Assembly (NCBI GenBank): GCA_951812585.1 | Contig: OX638318.1 | Coordinates: 1,982,380-2,046,379, forward strand | Source: Rhodothermales bacterium | GTDB taxonomy: Bacteria > Bacteroidota > Rhodothermia > Rhodothermales > Bin80 | Direction of reading: 5' to 3' | Length of the DNA: 64,000 nucleotides | Shown here: positions 61,639-64,000 of the stretch, one piece after another | How positions within the stretch are numbered: position 1 is the stretch's first letter | How the letters are laid out: each line of letters begins with the position of its first letter | The notes under the pieces: generated by a model | The model's database searches: none | Told to the model about the DNA's origin: nothing | What the model saw: the letters and a program-made list of their open reading frames with translations, nothing else | Made by a program: the position numbers and the translations under genes

Positions 61639-62927
61639 GCGGCTGCGGATTGTGCGGCCCAGACAGATTGGCGGCATTTGGCCTCAAAATCTGCTCTGAA
61701 CCGGTTGATGGTGTTGCGAACGGGCCAAGCTGCGGCATCTGCCAACGCGCATACGGTGCGCCCTTCCATCTGGTCGCACAGCTCCAGCAGGAGGTCCAAA
61801 TCGCGCGTATTGCCTTGGCCTTCGTCAATGCGGGTGACGAGATTCTCTATCCAGCCCGTGCCTTCGCGGCAAGGCGTGCACTGGCCGCAGCTCTCGTGGT
61901 GGTAAAAGCGTGCCACGCGGCGCAGAAAAGCCACCATGTCGGTGTCCTCGTCCAGAAACAGCATTCCCGCCGTGCCCAGCATGGAACCCGCCTTATGCAG
62001 ACTGTCGGCATCCATGGTGACGCCCTCGATCATGTCAGCCCGCAGGACGGGGACAGACGCGCCGCCAGGGACCACGGCCTTGAGCTTTTTGCCGCCACGC
62101 ATGCCGCCGGCGACCGCAAGGAGGTCCGTAATGAGCATGCCCGAGGGGTATTCATACACGCCGGGCCTGTTGACATGGCCGGAGATTCCATAAAGAATAG
62201 GCCCCGGGTGCGTGGGCGCACCGATGCTTGCAAACCAGTCGGCGCCTCGCTCGATGATCAGCGGCACGCATGCCAGCGTGTCCGCGTTGTTGATGGTCGT
62301 TGGATAGCCCCAGATGCCGCTCTGGGCAGGGAAGGGCGGCTTGATGCGCGGATAGGCGCGCTTGCCCTCCAAGGACTCCATCAGGCTGGTTTCTTCACCG
62401 CAGATGTATGCACCCGCCCCCTTGTGGACGATGATATCGGATGAGAAGCCCAGGCCCATGATGTTCTTGCCAACCAGATTGGCTTCGTACGCCTTGGCCA
62501 GCTCTGTCTCGATGAGCGTGATCCAGTCCGCAAACTCGCCGCGGATGTACAGGTAGCAGGCCTTGGCCGAGATGGCATAGTTGGCGATCAGGATCCCCTC
62601 CAGCATCTGGTGGGGATTGTATTCCATCAGCTGCCGGTCTTTGAACGTCCCGGGCTCGCTCTCATCACCGTTACAGCACAAATATCGGGGTACCGCCGGA
62701 TCCACCGGGGGCATAAAGCTCCACTTCAAGCCTGTAGGAAACCCCGCGCCGCCGCGCCCTTTGAGGCCGCTCCGTTTGACAATGTCGGTGACCTCTCTGG
62801 GGCTGTTGTGCGTGAGCACGCTGCGCAAGGCAGCGTAGTCGCCGTAGATCGACAGCTTGTGCAGGTCCTTGACGGGCGGCAAAAGCACCCGCTGATAACT
62901 TTGCCAGTTGCCTGCCTTCGTCGCCAT
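61635..62927 (-). CDS. nuoF: NADH-quinone oxidoreductase subunit F
   Basis: 430 residues. NADH/FMN site GRGGAGFPTGLKW and YLCCNGDESEPGTFKDR, plus the ligands of cluster N3 in ESCGQCTPCREGTGW and the later Cys. It oxidises NADH and passes electrons to the Fe-S chain. Starts 2 bp after nuoE and its stop overlaps the DUF4920 start. Confidence 0.95.
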   Translation of the reverse strand: MATKAGNWQSYQRVLLPPVKDLHKLSIYGDYAALRSVLTHNSPREVTDIVKRSGLKGRGGAGFPTGLKWSFMPPVDPAVPRYLCCNGDESEPGTFKDRQLMEYNPHQMLEGILIANYAISAKACYLYIRGEFADWITLIETELAKAYEANLVGKNIMGLGFSSDIIVHKGAGAYICGEETSLMESLEGKRAYPRIKPPFPAQSGIWGYPTTINNADTLACVPLIIERGADWFASIGAPTHPGPILYGISGHVNRPGVYEYPSGMLITDLLAVAGGMRGGKKLKAVVPGGASVPVLRADMIEGVTMDADSLHKAGSMLGTAGMLFLDEDTDMVAFLRRVARFYHHESCGQCTPCREGTGWIENLVTRIDEGQGNTRDLDLLLELCDQMEGRTVCALADAAAWPVRNTINRFRADFEAKCRQSVWAAQSAAA

Positions 62928-62929
62928 GC

Positions 62930-63604
62930 TCAGCGCGTCCTGACGGCTATGGGCAGGGCTGCGTATTCGATGGTGCTTTCCACATCCGTGCGACGATTGC
63001 CGCCCATTTCATCCTCGTCCTGTGGCAGCGTGACACTGGTAAAGCCTGGCATCCGGCCTGCGCGCAGCGCCGCGATAAGCGCGTCCACCTTCTTTTTCGT
63101 CAGGCAGTAGACGAAGGGTCCGTTGGATACCTGCAGCATGGGTGCGGAGCCGCACGCGCCCAGACACTCCACCTCCTGCAAGGTGAAGCAGCCATCCGCT
63201 GTCGTTTCACCGGCATGGATTGCCAGTTTTTCTTCAAGGTAGTGCAAAATGTCGCAGCCGCCTGTGAGCTGGCACGAAAAGCACGTGCAGACGTCAAGCA
63301 CATACGTGCCCTTCTTCTCTTTGAAGTACTGTGTATAAAAGGTCGCCACGCCGTAAACCTGGGCATAGGGAATATCCAGCTCCGTGGCCACCAGGCGCAG
63401 CACCTCCGGAGGCAGAAACCCGAACTTTTCCTGCGCCAGCCAAAGCACCCACATCACAGCGCCATCCGGCGTCGGATACTGCGACACCCAGCGCGCAATG
63501 CGGGCCTTCTCTTCGGCGCTGAATACCAGCTCCTGCTCCGAGAAGTGCGGCGCGGGATTGCGCTCCGGCAGCGCTACCACGGGATTCTTGATGAAGTCAG
63601 TCAT
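62930..63604 (-). CDS. nuoE: NADH-quinone oxidoreductase subunit E
   Basis: 224 residues, thioredoxin-like fold. The [2Fe-2S] ligands appear in CTCFSCQLTGGCDIL and ECLGACGSAPM. Longer than the usual ~165 because of a C-terminal extension (DEDEMGGNRRTDVESTIEY). Pairs with NuoF. Located between nuoD and nuoF with spacings of 4 and 2 bp. Confidence 0.93.
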   Translation of the reverse strand: MTDFIKNPVVALPERNPAPHFSEQELVFSAEEKARIARWVSQYPTPDGAVMWVLWLAQEKFGFLPPEVLRLVATELDIPYAQVYGVATFYTQYFKEKKGTYVLDVCTCFSCQLTGGCDILHYLEEKLAIHAGETTADGCFTLQEVECLGACGSAPMLQVSNGPFVYCLTKKKVDALIAALRAGRMPGFTSVTLPQDEDEMGGNRRTDVESTIEYAALPIAVRTR

Positions 63605-63608
63605 GCTG

Positions 63609-64000
63609 CTATTTGTCCGCTTCGCCCATCACGGGGTCGATCGATCCGATCAGAACGACGATATCGGCCACCGGATGACCCTCCATCATGGACTCCAGTC
63701 CCTGCAGGTTGGTAAAGGACGGGGCATTGATGCGCGCCCGCCAGGGGCAGCCTGTGCCGTCGCTTTCCAGGTAGAATCCAAGCTCACCCTTGGGCGACTC
63801 TATGGCATGATACGCGGTCGCTCCCTGAGGTGGCACGACACCGGTCTCCGTGTACATGAAGTCATGTATCATGCCCTCCATCGAGTAGTATACTTCACTC
63901 TTGGACGGATACGCAGCCTTGGCATCCCCGGAGCGGATCGGGCCATCCGGGAGTCGGACCAGGCACTGTTCAATGATCTTGAGGCTTTCCAGCATCTCCT
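63609..64000 (-). CDS. nuoD: NADH-quinone oxidoreductase subunit D, 3' partial
   Basis: The C-terminal ~130 residues; the frame is open to the window edge. SKSEVYYSMEGMIHDFMYT and GELGFYLESDGTGCPWRARI lead to the family ending ADIVVLIGSIDPVMGEADK, which contributes to the quinone pocket. First visible gene of the nuo run. Confidence 0.94.
   Translation of the reverse strand, partial: EMLESLKIIEQCLVRLPDGPIRSGDAKAAYPSKSEVYYSMEGMIHDFMYTETGVVPPQGATAYHAIESPKGELGFYLESDGTGCPWRARINAPSFTNLQGLESMMEGHPVADIVVLIGSIDPVMGEADK

Overview
The window is about 58-60% GC and gene-dense. It looks like a chromosome segment from a Rhodothermota/Bacteroidota-type bacterium. The markers are a DUF2480 gene after a cysteine desulfurase, a DUF4920 lipoprotein inside the nuo operon, the ileS - dksA-like - lspA order, a carbamoyl-phosphate synthase large chain without the C-terminal regulatory domain, a FecI/FecR/STN-type TonB receptor cassette, folK next to a deoxynucleoside kinase, and the near absence of Shine-Dalgarno motifs. 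I cannot name a genus from sequence alone.

Left end (1-8,170): the 3' part of a RhaD-type bifunctional aldolase/short-chain dehydrogenase is followed, on the minus strand, by secreted proteins: a kelch protein, a metallo-beta-lactamase-fold hydrolase, a lipoprotein of unknown function, a redoxin and a DsbD/ScsB-type thiol reductant transporter.

Accessory island (8,288-19,733): three copies of one IS1595-family element (two full length but frameshifted, one 5'-truncated), remnants of three other transposase types, and repeated modules of a small Cys-rich exported peptide, a secreted 6-bladed beta-propeller and a membrane-tethered thioredoxin-like protein. One module was duplicated in tandem with a 1,998-bp period, and the second copy was then cut by an IS. 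A related module lies on the opposite strand, and a further lone propeller is truncated by an IS. All three redoxin members are frameshifted.

The island ends at the terminator of an initiator tRNA-fMet gene (minus strand, 19,770-20,149). Its anticodon loop is split by a 303-nt group I (IC3-like) intron.

Core regions: DUF1015-serA-serC (serine synthesis) and pntAA-pntAB-pntB (transhydrogenase) with a hotdog thioesterase; a YbbA/YbbP-type ABC exporter; rpe overlapping tRNA-Arg(CCU); folK and a deoxynucleoside kinase; tonB; carA-carB-yebC-ruvC; a NatAB-type ABC exporter; trigger factor and clpP; tRNA-Glu(CUC); cysteine desulfurase, DUF2480 and an SDR reductase; ECF sigma/anti-sigma/TonB receptor; lspA, dksA-like and ileS; purine nucleoside phosphorylase and yggS; a decayed cas4 with no CRISPR array; and nuoD(partial)-E-F-DUF4920-G-H of respiratory complex I. 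Stop/start overlaps (ATGA or TGATG) within several clusters indicate translational coupling.
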